Below, piece by piece: positions 15,837 through 27,100 of a stretch of 32,836 bases of DNA (positions within the stretch are counted from its first letter, which is position 1; every line of letters begins with the position of its first letter). Location of the stretch: contig JADJHD010000039.1 in the NCBI GenBank assembly GCA_016707705.1, forward strand, positions 1 to 32,836, written 5' to 3'. A program made the translations under genes and the position numbers. The notes under the pieces were generated by a model, which saw nothing but the letters and a program-made list of their open reading frames with translations, searched no databases and was not told the DNA's origin. The DNA is from Bacteroidales bacterium (lineage in GTDB: Bacteria; Bacteroidota; Bacteroidia; Bacteroidales; UBA4417).

Positions 15837-15906
15837 TTTATATTATCAGATAATACTTTAAAGAGCTATGTCTGCTCCTGAAGGATTTATTGATTTAAGG
15901 AGTTGA

Positions 15907-16686
15907 TTATCTCTGTTGTTCCCAAACGGAATAATACTGGCTTGTAAATGAGAGTGGGAGGATATCTGCAATAGCACAATCCATTCTCTGAAGGGCAACA
16001 GAGTGCCGGGCCAGTAATGAAAATGGAAATACATTTTCAACAAAGTTCCCCGACTTCTTTTTCACGATCTTGAATCCCCGTCTTTCTGCGAGCATAGTTA
16101 AATGCTTCATCGAGAAGAATTGAATATGATCCAGCTCATCCGCAGATGATTGATCAGTATCACCTTTATATCCAAGTGAAGCTTTAAAACTTCGCATCAT
16201 CCTGGATACAATTCCGTTTCCATGCTTTAGTCTTTGGACGGGTTTGGTTATTATTACTTCCCTTGGACCAAAGCCATTAGGGACTGTTACAATTGCAATG
16301 CCGTCCTTTTTGAGCAGGTTCTTGAAATTGTCGACAAGGTCACCCGGTTCATGTAAATGTTCAAGAATTTCACTGCAAACGATAACATCGTATCTGGCAT
16401 CAAATTCAGCACTCATTTTTTCTGCATCCTGAACTTTGAATGTGAGTCCCGGGGTGCTTCCGAATTTCCTGGTGGCTGATTGAATCGTTGCCTCACTAAT
16501 ATCTATTCCTGTTACAGTATGTCCATAATGAGCCATTTGGAAACAGATATTCCCTTCTCCACATCCAATTTCGAGGATATTCAGTGGCTCTTTTTTTGCA
16601 GGCAGGTTATCGATGATGAACTTTAACCTCTTGATGTCTTCTGCTTTGGTATACAGGGTGTAATTAGTAAATTCCATTTCTGACAT
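15907..16686 (-). CDS. class I SAM-dependent methyltransferase, UbiG-like
   Basis: The protein has 259 residues. The Rossmann motif I is LEIGCGEGN at 38-46 and motif II is GIDIS at 60-64. The later CSEILEHLHEPGDL at 104-117 and the IVTVPNGFGPRE strand fit the UbiG/Methyltransf_11 group, which methylates small molecules, quinone precursors or lipid/sugar moieties. The substrate cannot be assigned. It has its own terminator and lies between DUF4402 copies B and C without an obvious functional link to them. Confidence 0.85.
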   Translation of the reverse strand: MSEMEFTNYTLYTKAEDIKRLKFIIDNLPAKKEPLNILEIGCGEGNICFQMAHYGHTVTGIDISEATIQSATRKFGSTPGLTFKVQDAEKMSAEFDARYDVIVCSEILEHLHEPGDLVDNFKNLLKKDGIAIVTVPNGFGPREVIITKPVQRLKHGNGIVSRMMRSFKASLGYKGDTDQSSADELDHIQFFSMKHLTMLAERRGFKIVKKKSGNFVENVFPFSLLARHSVALQRMDCAIADILPLSFTSQYYSVWEQQR

Positions 16687-16915
16687 TTGTTGTTTGATTT
16701 TGAATCAGTTTATTATTGGGCAGTTCAATAATTTCTGCTACTAGAGCGCTAGGAGGTACGATGTCCGTAGAATGATTTCAATAGTTGCAATCAGCACTTT
16801 TTGACATTTTAGGGACTGAATCAAGAGTTAATAATCAAAACCTGAGAATGTAACACCTGAAATCATAGTATTTACAAGAACTAATTTCAAAAAATTAAGG
16901 ATAAAGTCTGGTGCA
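16687..16915. other. intergenic stretch upstream of the methyltransferase
   Basis: About 230 bases lie between the methyltransferase start and the terminator of copy C. No ORF, hairpin or exact -7 element stands out. Confidence 0.35.
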
Positions 16916-16947
16916 TAAAAAAAGCGCCGCCCTTTTTGGGGCGGCGC
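16916..16947 (-). terminator. intrinsic terminator of DUF4402 copy C
   Basis: The stem is GCGCCGCCC (16924-16932) with GGGCGGCGC (16939-16947). On the minus strand a run of seven T follows. Confidence 0.88.
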
Positions 16948-17022
16948 AGCCGGGTTTTTGGCATGTATATTTTTGATTTTTTTCAGGGGAGGCTGATGGA
17001 TTAGTGCGTCCCGGTATATTTT

Positions 17023-17526
17023 TTAGTTGTAGTTAACGGTTACGAAGAGTCCGGCAGCGTTGGTATAGGTACCTGCAGCCTGTGCTGCTCCTACGTTGAG
17101 GGTAGCTCCAACCTTAACAACCTGTGTTCCGTTGCTGAGGGTTCCGGTATTGCCTGGATTGCTTACAAAATTTTCAACTGTCATGGTTCCGTTTGCGGAG
17201 GTGAGAGTGATTGCAGATGAAGGCAGCGTGATGGAGTAAGTGCTGTTTCCTTCTCCTGTAACTGTGAATGAAGCAGGAGCAACAGTTCCGGTAACGACTG
17301 GGAGGGTAACACCACCTGTCTGGGTACGAGCGCCGGCAGTAGGGAGAACAACGGTACCGCCGAGAGTTGGGCTAACTGCGATGTTTCCGAAATTCATATC
17401 AACGTCTTTAGTAATTGCAATTGGGGTGATGATGGTAGCAGTTGTGGAAGCGGTAGCGGTAACCTGTGCAAATGAGCTGGCAGCAAATCCGAGAACAACG
17501 ATAGCGAGGACGAGTACTATTTTCAT
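17023..17526 (-). CDS. DUF4402 secreted protein, copy C (intact, shorter start)
   Basis: The protein has 167 residues. It starts at the position of the second ATG of copy A, because the first ATG is changed to ATC here. The A-tract is interrupted (AAAATA instead of AAAAAA), giving M-K-I-V-L-V and removing the slippery run. The signal peptide and the whole mature part are otherwise as in copy A, with the same DUF4402 strands and the same C-terminal VTVNYN. The encoded mature protein appears identical to that of copy A. The promoter has TGTATTTG in place of the consensus. Confidence 0.9.
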   Translation of the reverse strand: MKIVLVLAIVVLGFAASSFAQVTATASTTATIITPIAITKDVDMNFGNIAVSPTLGGTVVLPTAGARTQTGGVTLPVVTGTVAPASFTVTGEGNSTYSITLPSSAITLTSANGTMTVENFVSNPGNTGTLSNGTQVVKVGATLNVGAAQAAGTYTNAAGLFVTVNYN

Positions 17527-17683
17527 GTTTTTGATTTTTTTTAGTTTTTTAGAGTTATGAAGATTTTTTGCTTGTTTCAGTGTTGTGTCTATTCTATTTC
17601 CAAAGCCGTGCCAAACTCTAAAAACAACTCTGTGCCAGAAGCAAGCAATTGTCGAAATGAACTCTAAGTGCTACATAATCAAA
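17527..17683 (-). promoter_or_regulatory. structured leader of DUF4402 copy C
   Basis: The same arms as in copy A are present, including the 11-bp pairing TTTTTAGAGTT/AACTCTAAAAA. The -7 position is TGTATTTG at 17690-17697. Most differences from A are in the last 30 bases before the start codon. Confidence 0.5.
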
Positions 17684-17714
17684 TACATGCAAATGAAATA
17701 AATTATTAAAAAAA

Positions 17715-17781
17715 TTTTACACTTTATTATTTCATAGAAGAAAAAGAGGAGTGAATGTAAAACTATTTTACAGGGTGTAAA
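17715..17781 (-). promoter_or_regulatory. inverted-repeat cluster upstream of copy C
   Basis: TGTAAAA-CTA-TTTTACA lies at 17756-17772, overlapping TTTACA-GGG-TGTAAA at 17767-17781. A half-site TTTTACA is at 17715-17721. Confidence 0.55.
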
Positions 17782-17898
17782 TAATTTTAAATCAATATTG
17801 ATGGATTCCTGCAATGGAGAATTTGCTTCCGACCAGTTATTGGGAAGTCTGTAATACTATATTAGTATTCTCTGGAATTTAATCAGAAAGGATAGGCT

Positions 17899-20541
17899 TT
17901 ACTTTCCTCTTTCAGGAAGGTATTGGTATAGCTTCTGGAAAAGTTCATCCCGACGGATTGGCTTGGGGATATAATCATTGCAGCCAGCCGCCATGCATGT
18001 TTCCCTGTCGCCACTCAATGAATAGGCAGTAACAGCTATAATTGGCATTGAGGCAAATCCAGCTTTTATGATTTTGGTAGCTTCAAGTCCATTCATAAAT
18101 GGCATATTGATATCCATCAGAATCAGGTCAACATTGTTTCCTTCCTGGCAGAGGTCAACAGCTTCCTGCCCGTTGGCAGCCCTCAGCAGTTTTGCATTAG
18201 TTTTGGAAAGGAGGCGTTCCAGATAAACAAAGTTGATTTCATCATCCTCTGCAACCAGTATGGTATAATTGCTAAAGTCATCTTCAGCCCTGACTGGCTC
18301 TTTAGCTTTGATATGTTTCTTCTCGGTAGGCAGGTATGGGATGTGGAAATAGAAGGCCGATCCCTTTCCTTCCTGTGATACCAACCAAATTTTTCCGCCG
18401 AGGAACTCAACAAATGATTTGGCGATTGGAAGTCCTAATCCAGATCCTCCGTATTTCCTGGTATATGAATCTTCAAGCTGACGGAAACGGTCAAAGATTA
18501 TTTCCTGATTTTCCTTGCTGATTCCTATGCCATTATCCTTCACATGGAATTCGAGGATTGAATCCTTAATAATATATCCAACCTCAATTTTACCTTTATC
18601 ACTGAATTTGATAGCATTGTCAAGAAGTTTGCTGAGAATCATCTTCAGCTTCTGATCATCAAACTGCAATTCGATATGTGAGGAATTAAGATCAGGAACG
18701 ATGTTGATCTTGAGATGTTTTGCTGAAGCTAAAGCTTGGTAATCGTCATAAACCTCTTTCAGTAATGCCCCCAGATCAAAAACAACGGGATTGGCAGTAA
18801 TTTGTCCGGTAGCGATCTTGGAGATTTCAACTATATCATTGATAATCTTCAACAATTGCTGTGAGCTTTTTCCAACAATTTTCACGTATTCAATTTTCTC
18901 TTCCTCGGTATAATCAGGTGATAGAAGTAATTCAGTATATCCAAGAATTGCATTCATTGGAGTCCTTACCTCATGGCTCATGTTTGCTAGGAAGGAGGTT
19001 TTCAGTTTGTCACTTTCTTCAGCTTTTTCCTTAGCCTTTATAAGTTCTTTTTCTCCTCTTTTACGATCAGTCATATCCAGTACCATTCCTATTATGTTCT
19101 TTCCTTCAAGTATTGAGTTTATGATAACACTTCGCTGGTTTCCTTTCAGTGTAATAAGCTCAACTTCATGATTGAGAATTTTCCCTGTCTTTAGTAAAGT
19201 TTGTACGACAATTTGCCTCTCATCCGGAGTCTTATAAACATTCTGTATTTCAACCTTCATTAATTCATCGGCGGATTCAGCCTCAAGGATCTGACACAGT
19301 GGATCATTAACATTAATGAACGTACCGTCAAGAGTAGCTGTATAAATTCCAATCAATGCATTGTCAACCAGCTGTCTGTATTTTCTTTCAGAAGCCTCAA
19401 TAGCCAGTTCAGCCATCTTGCGCTCTGTAATATCCTGCTTGATGGATACGAACTGTGTAATTTTTCCATCCTTATCAAATACAGGTGTGATAGTTAATTC
19501 TTCATTATAAAAGGATCCATTCTTTCGGCGATTAATCATTTCACCTTTCCAAACATCCCCTTTAAGGATTGTATGCCATAGGGTTTTATAAAAGTCAGGA
19601 TTATGGATTCCTGATCTGATAATATCTTTCGGGTTTCTTCCAATAACTTCGCTGGCTTTATAGCCTGTGAGTGTAGTAAATGCCGGGTTTACAGACAAAA
19701 TGCAACCGGAAGGATCGGTAATCATTATTGCATTAGCAGCAGCATTCAGGGCTGTGCCATGCAATCTTAGCTGGTTTTCTGTTTCCAGCTGACTGGTAAT
19801 ATCACGAATGAATCCTCCTACTCCTGTTTTCCCATTGTTTAACAGTACCGGGAATTTCCTTGATTCAAAAGTGTGCATCCCTATCTTTTCAACACTCACA
19901 ATCAGGGAGCCTGATTCTATTGCGTTTATATCCGAAAACCTGCAATTGGTAGCTACGTCGTTCTCCATCAGTTCATAATCGGTTTTTCCGACTATATCAG
20001 CCTCATGACGGTTAAAGAATCCCTGGTTCGCCTTATTTATTAAAATATACCTGAAATTTTCATCCTTCAGGTAAGCCATGTCATTTGTGGAATCCATGAA
20101 AGTGCGGTATCTCTCCTCACTGTCGCGTAAAGCTTGTTCAGCTTTTTCCCTGTCCTTAATAATTTCTGTTTGGGCGAGTGCCTCCCTGACTGCAAATGGT
20201 AATCTTTTCAGCTTGTCTTTCAGAACATAATCGGTAGCTCCGGCCTTCATGCAATTAACGGCTGTTTCCTCATTAACTGAACCGGTAAAGAGGATAACAG
20301 GTATGCCGGGTGAAACATGAAGGGTGGTTTGGAGGGCATCCAATCCATTGAAGGAGGGAAGAGAATAATCGGAAATTACAATATCCGGTTTGAAAGAGCG
20401 AAGTTTCGAAATGAGGTCCTGCTTATTATCCACTCTTTCAGAAATGAACTTGAAGTTCTCTTTATGGAGCTCGCGTTCAGCAAGTTCCATATCAACCTCC
20501 ACATCTTCCACAAAAAGAATTCTAATCTTATCGCTTTTCAT
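17899..20541 (-). CDS. hybrid histidine kinase, receiver-PAS-PAS-PAS-kinase-receiver
   Basis: The protein has 880 residues with no membrane segment. The N-terminal receiver at 7-122 has Asp58 and Lys108. Three PAS regions follow at about 141-250, 258-374 and 383-494, with ITERK-type ends. The HisKA domain carries His523 in ANMSHEVRTP. The HATPase domain has DNAIKFS, DNGIGIS and GGSGLGLPIA. The C-terminal receiver at about 753-875 has Asp810 in LMDINMP and Lys860 in IPKPIRR. An N-terminal receiver lets another kinase or an Hpt protein tune its activity. The C-terminal one can pass phosphate to an Hpt domain such as that of the 9558-10325 protein. It shares strand and order with the Rcp-like regulator and giant kinase upstream, but a 150-base gap leaves operon membership open. 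Confidence 0.95.
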   Translation of the reverse strand: MKSDKIRILFVEDVEVDMELAERELHKENFKFISERVDNKQDLISKLRSFKPDIVISDYSLPSFNGLDALQTTLHVSPGIPVILFTGSVNEETAVNCMKAGATDYVLKDKLKRLPFAVREALAQTEIIKDREKAEQALRDSEERYRTFMDSTNDMAYLKDENFRYILINKANQGFFNRHEADIVGKTDYELMENDVATNCRFSDINAIESGSLIVSVEKIGMHTFESRKFPVLLNNGKTGVGGFIRDITSQLETENQLRLHGTALNAAANAIMITDPSGCILSVNPAFTTLTGYKASEVIGRNPKDIIRSGIHNPDFYKTLWHTILKGDVWKGEMINRRKNGSFYNEELTITPVFDKDGKITQFVSIKQDITERKMAELAIEASERKYRQLVDNALIGIYTATLDGTFINVNDPLCQILEAESADELMKVEIQNVYKTPDERQIVVQTLLKTGKILNHEVELITLKGNQRSVIINSILEGKNIIGMVLDMTDRKRGEKELIKAKEKAEESDKLKTSFLANMSHEVRTPMNAILGYTELLLSPDYTEEEKIEYVKIVGKSSQQLLKIINDIVEISKIATGQITANPVVFDLGALLKEVYDDYQALASAKHLKINIVPDLNSSHIELQFDDQKLKMILSKLLDNAIKFSDKGKIEVGYIIKDSILEFHVKDNGIGISKENQEIIFDRFRQLEDSYTRKYGGSGLGLPIAKSFVEFLGGKIWLVSQEGKGSAFYFHIPYLPTEKKHIKAKEPVRAEDDFSNYTILVAEDDEINFVYLERLLSKTNAKLLRAANGQEAVDLCQEGNNVDLILMDINMPFMNGLEATKIIKAGFASMPIIAVTAYSLSGDRETCMAAGCNDYIPKPIRRDELFQKLYQYLPERGK

Positions 20542-20695
20542 AGTAAATAATATCTGATTACCTTTTTCAAGTATCTTTCACATCAACAATGTTGGTAATA
20601 TCAGTTTTTCAGAGTATTCCTGGTTTTAGAACAGATTAAACATTTTACTTAATTGTATTATTTGGAAGAAGGAAGTGGATGTTCAAGCACTATAA

Positions 20696-21145
20696 TCAGT
20701 TAGTAGTTGGAGTTAAGTTGCTTTGCAGCCAGTATTTGCCAAGGTTGTAAACAGTTTCAACAAAAGCGTCAAATGCAACAGGTTTAACTACATAGCTGTT
20801 GACTCCCAGACGATAACATTCCTGTATATCCCTTTCTTCGCCTGAAGAACTTAGTATTACTACTGGAATTAATCTTGATGGTTCATGCTGTCTGATTGTT
20901 TTAAGTACTTCAAAGCCATCAACTTTAGGTAATTTCAGGTCAAGGAGAATTAATTTAGGTGTTTTTGCCTGATCTCTGTCAGTGAAGTTGCCTTTTGCAC
21001 AAATGAAATCCAGTGCTTCTTCTCCATCTGACAGATGTAAAATATTCTTAGCCAGATTGTTCTTTTTCAGCGCTCTGATTGCTAATTCAGCATCATTCAA
21101 ATTGTCTTCAATCAGTAAAATTTCCAGATCAGGATATGGGTCCAT
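20696..21145 (-). CDS. single-domain response regulator, Rcp1-like
   Basis: The protein has 149 residues and is only a receiver. It has the acidic pair E13/D14, Asp69 in LILLDLKLP, Ser99-Ser100 and Lys121 in YVVKPV. The long insert after the third helix (CAKGNFTDRDQAKTPK) and the C-terminal helix YNLGKYWLQ are marks of the Rcp1 group, the regulators partnered with phytochrome-type kinases such as Cph1. The giant kinase ends 50 bases upstream and has a kinase core of the same type, so it is the likely phosphodonor. With no output domain, it acts by protein contact or passes phosphate on. Confidence 0.93.
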   Translation of the reverse strand: MDPYPDLEILLIEDNLNDAELAIRALKKNNLAKNILHLSDGEEALDFICAKGNFTDRDQAKTPKLILLDLKLPKVDGFEVLKTIRQHEPSRLIPVVILSSSGEERDIQECYRLGVNSYVVKPVAFDAFVETVYNLGKYWLQSNLTPTTN

Positions 21146-21195
21146 GATAGCGGTATTGAGTTGGTTGGGTTAAAATTACAAAAACAGATGGCAGA

Positions 21196-24100
21196 TTAAA
21201 CTTTTGGAAGTGAAAAGAAAAATGTAGCGCCTTTATTTAACTCCCCTAATGCCCATGTTTTTCCATTGTGTTTTGAGATTACTCGCCTCACAATAGCGAG
21301 ACCAACCCCTGTACCCTCAAATTCGGTTGCCTTATGCAATCGCTGGAACACCCCAAAAAGCTTATGCGTATATTCAGGATTGAAGCCGACTCCATTGTCC
21401 TTTACAAAGTAAACGATCATATCATCCTCAATATAGCTTCCCACTTCTATAGTGCTTTCTGATTTAGGTCTGCTGTACTTGATTGCATTCGACAACAGAT
21501 TGATCCAAACCTGCTTGAGCAGGTTGTTATCACCAGAGGCCTTTTGCAGGTCCGGAATTCTGAATTCAATCTTACGCTCATCATCCTGCGTCAATTCAGC
21601 AATTGCATTTTTTACCAGCATATTCATATCAATGAGGCTGGGTTTGGGCTCGAACCTCGAAATCCTTGACAGGGTAAGCAAGTCGGTAATCAGCTGATCC
21701 ATCTTATGGGTATTGTCGCGGATCACATCCAGTACCCTTAGCCCTTCCTTATCAAGCAGGTAAGAATACTCATCTACCAGAATCCTGGAGAAGCCGTCGA
21801 TAGCACGCAGAGGAGAACGAAGGTCATGAGATACAGAATATGAGAATGCTTCCATTTCATGCATGGCTGATTCCAGTTCTGCTGTTCGTTCAGCAACTCT
21901 TTGTTCAAGCTGATTGTTCAGCAGTCTGATTTCTTCTTCAACCAGCTTTCTGTCAGTGATATCGCGTATGGATTCAATGCTTCCAACCCTGTTGCCTTTA
22001 TCATCGAACAATGGAGCGCCGATATTTGAAATATAGGCACCTTTTCCACCATAGAGAGCAGGCGCAAATATCTCTGCATGAACAGTATTGCCCTTTTTGA
22101 ATACATTGTGATAGCGTTCCCGCAGAATTTTCTCATCAGAATCCAGATAATCAAGAAGCTGTTTTTGGCGAACTCCATAGAATGGCACTGTATAGGCATG
22201 ATCGCCATGGCCAATCATCTCTTCCTTGCTGATGCCGGTCATTTCTTCCATAGCCTTATTCCAGGCAATTACCTTCTTAGCATTGTCGATTACGAAAGTT
22301 GCATCCGGGAGGAAATCTATGATATCAAGTAATTGCTGGCGTGAAGCATTAATAGCTGCTTCTGCCAGTTTGCGTTCAGTAATATCGGTAATCATGGTTG
22401 CAAACTGACCTTCTTCAGGAGAGAAGGCAACAACATGGTAGTGTTTATTGAGTTCAGCAGAGTAGCTTTCGAAAGCCATGGGTTCACCTGATAAGGCAAC
22501 TTTCCCATAATTCTGAATCCAAACGGCTTCGGTAAGTGGCATCACATCCTTGACCAAATGCCCGATCAGATTTTCAGCCTTCAAGCCTGTAATTCTTTCG
22601 AATGCCGGATTTACATTCAGGAAGCGATAGTTGATGGCTTTGCCGGACTTATCAACGATGATTTCGTGTAAAGCGAATCCTTCCAGCATCTCATTGAAAA
22701 GTGAACGGTATCGTTTTTCACTGCTGGCTAATGCAAGTTCAGCCATCTTTCTCTCGGTGATATCATCGAATGTGGCAAATACCATGAAGGGCTTGGATGC
22801 TCCCGGATGAAACTGAGGTGTGGCATCAATCTTTATCCAAACATATTTTTCAATTTCTGTATTAAATACCCCCATGATCTTATTGTGAACCGGCTTGCCA
22901 GTTCTCAATGCAACCATAGCCGGATGTTCAGATCCCGGGTATTCAGTACCATCTTCACGAATGCTCTTCCACCGAGGATCAAGTGATTTGAGCCCCTGCA
23001 GCTGCTCTAAAGATGCTCCAAGAATTTTTTCTGCAGCATAGTTGGCGGAAATTATTTTTCCAGTAGTATCCTGATAAATAACTCCCTGGGCCATCGTTTC
23101 GAAAAGTGTTCTGTGTTTTTCTTCACTTATTTTCAAGGCCAGTTCGGATTGCTTTCGGTCGGAGATATCCCTTCCGATACCAATCATACCTGTAACCTTT
23201 CCTTTTTCATTTTTTAAAGGAATCTTCGAGGTGAGTAACCAACGTTTAACACCTTCAATATCTGTGAAATCCTCCTCCCGGTTAACAATTGGAATTCCAG
23301 CCTTCAGTACTCTCATATCGTCCTGGTAGCCCCTGTTACCGATCACAGAGTTCAGAAGCTCTTTATCAGTTTTTCCGATAACCTCTGATTCCTGATGATA
23401 TCCCATTACCTTAAGATCCGCTTTGTTGGCAAGTATTTTCCTGGCGTGTTCATCTTTAACATAAACTGTATCAGGAAGATTATCGATGAGTGTTCGGAGA
23501 AGCAGTTTTTCTCTTTGAGCTTCTTCTTCTGCCTTCTTGCGGTCAGTAATATCTACAGCCGATAAAATTCCTGCCGGTCTTCCACCATAGATTAAGGAAC
23601 TGGCAGTTATGAAAACCCATTTCCGGATTCCTGTTTTTGAGATGATTTGCAATTCATAGGATGCATCAGGAACTTTTCGCAGTTGCCTGTTTTTACCAAT
23701 TGTCTTTAGTTGCATTCTTGATTCAGGAGCAATTACCTCCCAGAAATTCATACTATAGAGTTCCTCTGTTTCGTATTTACAGATTTTCAATCCGGCCGGG
23801 TTTGTATAGATCCATCTATCATCCTGGAAGATCATGATGGCAAATGGAGAAGATTCTGCAAGTGATCGGAACTTATCCTCACTCTCTTTCAAGGCAAGTT
23901 CTGCAGTTTTGTGCTCGGTGATGTCCCTGCCAAAAACAACCAGACCCTTTCTTTTTTTATCAGGATAGAACAGAGTTTTCTTGATGACATCAAAAACATG
24001 AAGATTTCCATGCACATCAGGTATCAGTTCCTCAGTCCTCGCACCACCGGGTGTAGCCCATGCAAGGTCATCAGAGTTTCCACAGTTTCTGAAGGCATCC

Positions 24101-27100
24101 TGATACATATCAGCAGTAAATGGAGCCAGTTCAAATTCTGTTTTGTTTCTATAATCTACACCGCTCAATTGGTAGAGGTCAAGGATACTGTCGTTTGCTT
24201 GCAGCCACCTGCCTTCGCCATCCTTGAAACAAATGATGTCGGGTGCAGAATTGATAAGGGTAAGCAGTTTTTCTTCACTTTCCTTGATTGCCTGTTCGGC
24301 CAGCTTTCGGTCGGTGATATCTCTGAAAACACCATGAACCACTTTTCTTCCTTTCAGATTTATTATGCTGGCGAGGATTTCAACGGGTATTTCCTTACCA
24401 TCTGAATTTATTACATGGTTCTCTGTAGGTTTTCCGGGAGATGTGGCATCCTTTGCAAGTGCTTTATTCTGGAATGTCTCTATCGAATATACTTTCTTTC
24501 GCGGAGGATGAAGTTCCGACTGATGCATGCCGATTAACTGACTTGCCGGTTTGCCGGTCAGTTTTACTGCTGCAGAATTCACTTCTACAATTATTCCGGT
24601 TTCTGCATCAGCAAGAATAATCGCATCAGGAGAACCTTCAAAAAGTGTCCTGAATCGTAATTCACTCTCGTTCAGAGCTTCCCTTGCCAGCATGTCGTCG
24701 GTGACATCTCTGGAAATACCTTCAACTGCAACAATATTACCCTTTTCATCATGAATGGGTGCAATTCTGCTTTCGAGCCATCTGAATCCACCTGTTTTTA
24801 CGAGCATTCGCAGACTAATTGGTTCAGGCGGTACAATTCTGGCTCTCACCAGGTCAGCAAATTTTGTGCGGTCTTCAGGGTAAATCATTCCAAGCATATC
24901 TGAGTTTTCACCCTTAAAATCATCGGGGTTAAAACCAAGAATAATGTTAACGGCTTCATTGATATATGTAATATGTGGACTTGGGTCCAGTTCAAGCCTG
25001 AAAATGATATCACTTGCATTATCTGTTATTCGCCTGTATTTAGCTTCACTTTCCTTTAGAGCATCTTCTGCATTCTTTTGTTCTGTGATGTCAATAAAGG
25101 ACCCCATCAGACCAATTATTTTTCCTTCGGCATCAATAATTGTGGCAGTGCTATACCATACAGGGAAAACAGATTTATCTTTTCTGATGGCATATAATTC
25201 ACCGGATGCATGACCCTTTTCAATTGCAGCGCGAATAGAGTTGCCCATGCTTTCTGAGGATTGCCAGAAGCTGACTGCTGTTAATCCCAATATTTCATTT
25301 TCACTTTCATACCCCCACATCTCAACCAGTGCAGGATTTACGTAAGTCAGTTTTCCTTGCATATCAGTTATTCCAATTCCGGAAGTAGCTGAATTAAGGG
25401 CTGCATCCTTTAGCAGCAATGACAATTCAGCTTTCTTACGGTCAGTAATATCCGTATGCGCACCCACCATTCGAACAGGCTCTCCGTTTGCGCCCCTGAC
25501 AAGGACTTTCCCGCGGTCAAGAATCCAGATATAGCTTCCATCCTTGCAGCGTAAACGATGTTCTGATTGGTAGAAGCTGCTTTTTCCCTCAAGATGTTTC
25601 TGAATTTCCGCACTTGCAGAAGGCAGATCTTCAGGATGAACATGCAGAGACCAGGTTTCCAGGGAATCATCCATTTCTTCAGGTGAATACCCTATCATTG
25701 CTTTCCACCTGTTGGAATAAAAGACTTCACCCTTTTCAATGTTCCAGTCCCAAATTCCATCGTTGCTGCCTTCGATGGCGAATGACCAACGTTCTTCACT
25801 TTCCCGCAGGGAATTTTCAGCTTTTTTACGTTCAGAGATATCCCTTACTATATTCATCAGAGCAAGTCGGGAATTGTATTGAACGGGAATAATCAGTAAT
25901 TCGATGTCAATAGTATGGCCATCTTTATGTCGAATCCGGGTTTCTGTATTTACGAAACCATCTCTCATTATCCCCATCTGCCGCTCAGCGAATGTATTTT
26001 CACTCAGGTTTACTTCAAGGTCGGCAACATTATGGGAAAGGAATTCCTCCCGGGTAAGTCCTATCATCTCAGCTGCAGATGCATTGACTTCCACAAAGTT
26101 GCTAAGGGTGTTATCCGGGGTTACATAGAATATTGAAATACCGTCCTTATTAGCCTCAAACAGGCCACGATATTTGGCTTCACTTTCCCTTAATGCATCT
26201 TCAGCAAGTTTACGCAATGTGATATCATGCATGTTAATAACCAGCCCGTTTATGGCAGGTTTATCCAGCATATTGGTGGCGACACATTCAATCCATCTCC
26301 AGTTGCCTGAGTCATGCATGTTTCTGAAAGAGAGGTGCTGCAGAATCTCAGGATTCTCAAGTAGATCCTTAAGAGTGGCTCTAACCATTTCCTTATCCTC
26401 GGGATGGATAAATTCAAATTCATTTTTACCAAGTCTTTGTTCTGAGGTTCTTCCCATAATCCTGGCATAGGCAGGACTTTGATAAAGAATTGTAGCTTCC
26501 TGATCGATCACAATAATTGCATCAGCACTGTTCTCGATTAGTGCCCTGAACCGCATTTCGCCCTTATTCAATGCAATTTCTGCCTCCTTTTTCTGGGAAA
26601 TATCGCGGTTGCTTCCTCTTATTCCGAGGTAATTGCCATCCGCATCATATACAGGCTGACAAATATGTTCGATGTATTTGATTTTTCCTTCAGTATCAAT
26701 AATCCTATACTCCACTGAAGAGGAGGATCTGACATCTTCTATCTTTTTGTGATGATCGCGGAATGTTTGCAGATCATCAGGGTGAATAATCCTGGTGGTA
26801 AGATCAGGATCCTTTATGAACTCCTCAGCATCGTAGCCAGTAATTCTCTTGCAGGAAGGTGAATGGTAATGGAATCCTCCTTCAGGAGTTCTCCAGAATT
26901 CCCAGTCAAAAGTATTATTGGCAACAATTTTATATTTCAACTCTGAGCTTCTGAGCTCTTCTTCTGCCATTTTACGCTCATGGATGTCCCTGAAGTTGAT
27001 TACAATAGCTTCAACACTGGGTTCGCCGAGCATATTGGATATTGTGCTTTCTATCCATCTCCAGGTATTATCTTTTGCCCTGAACCTATACTGTATAACT

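Larger units (their letters stand above)
16916..17781 (-). repeat. DUF4402 cassette, copy C
   Basis: This is the third cassette, with all parts present. It is closest to copy B on the terminator side. Silent and non-coding differences from A and B are few, which points to recent duplication or continuing gene conversion. Confidence 0.85.

Noticed and set aside
12189..17781. DUF4402 cassettes as an insertion sequence or integron-type array
   Set aside because: No transposase, integrase, attachment-site motif, terminal inverted repeat or target duplication was found.
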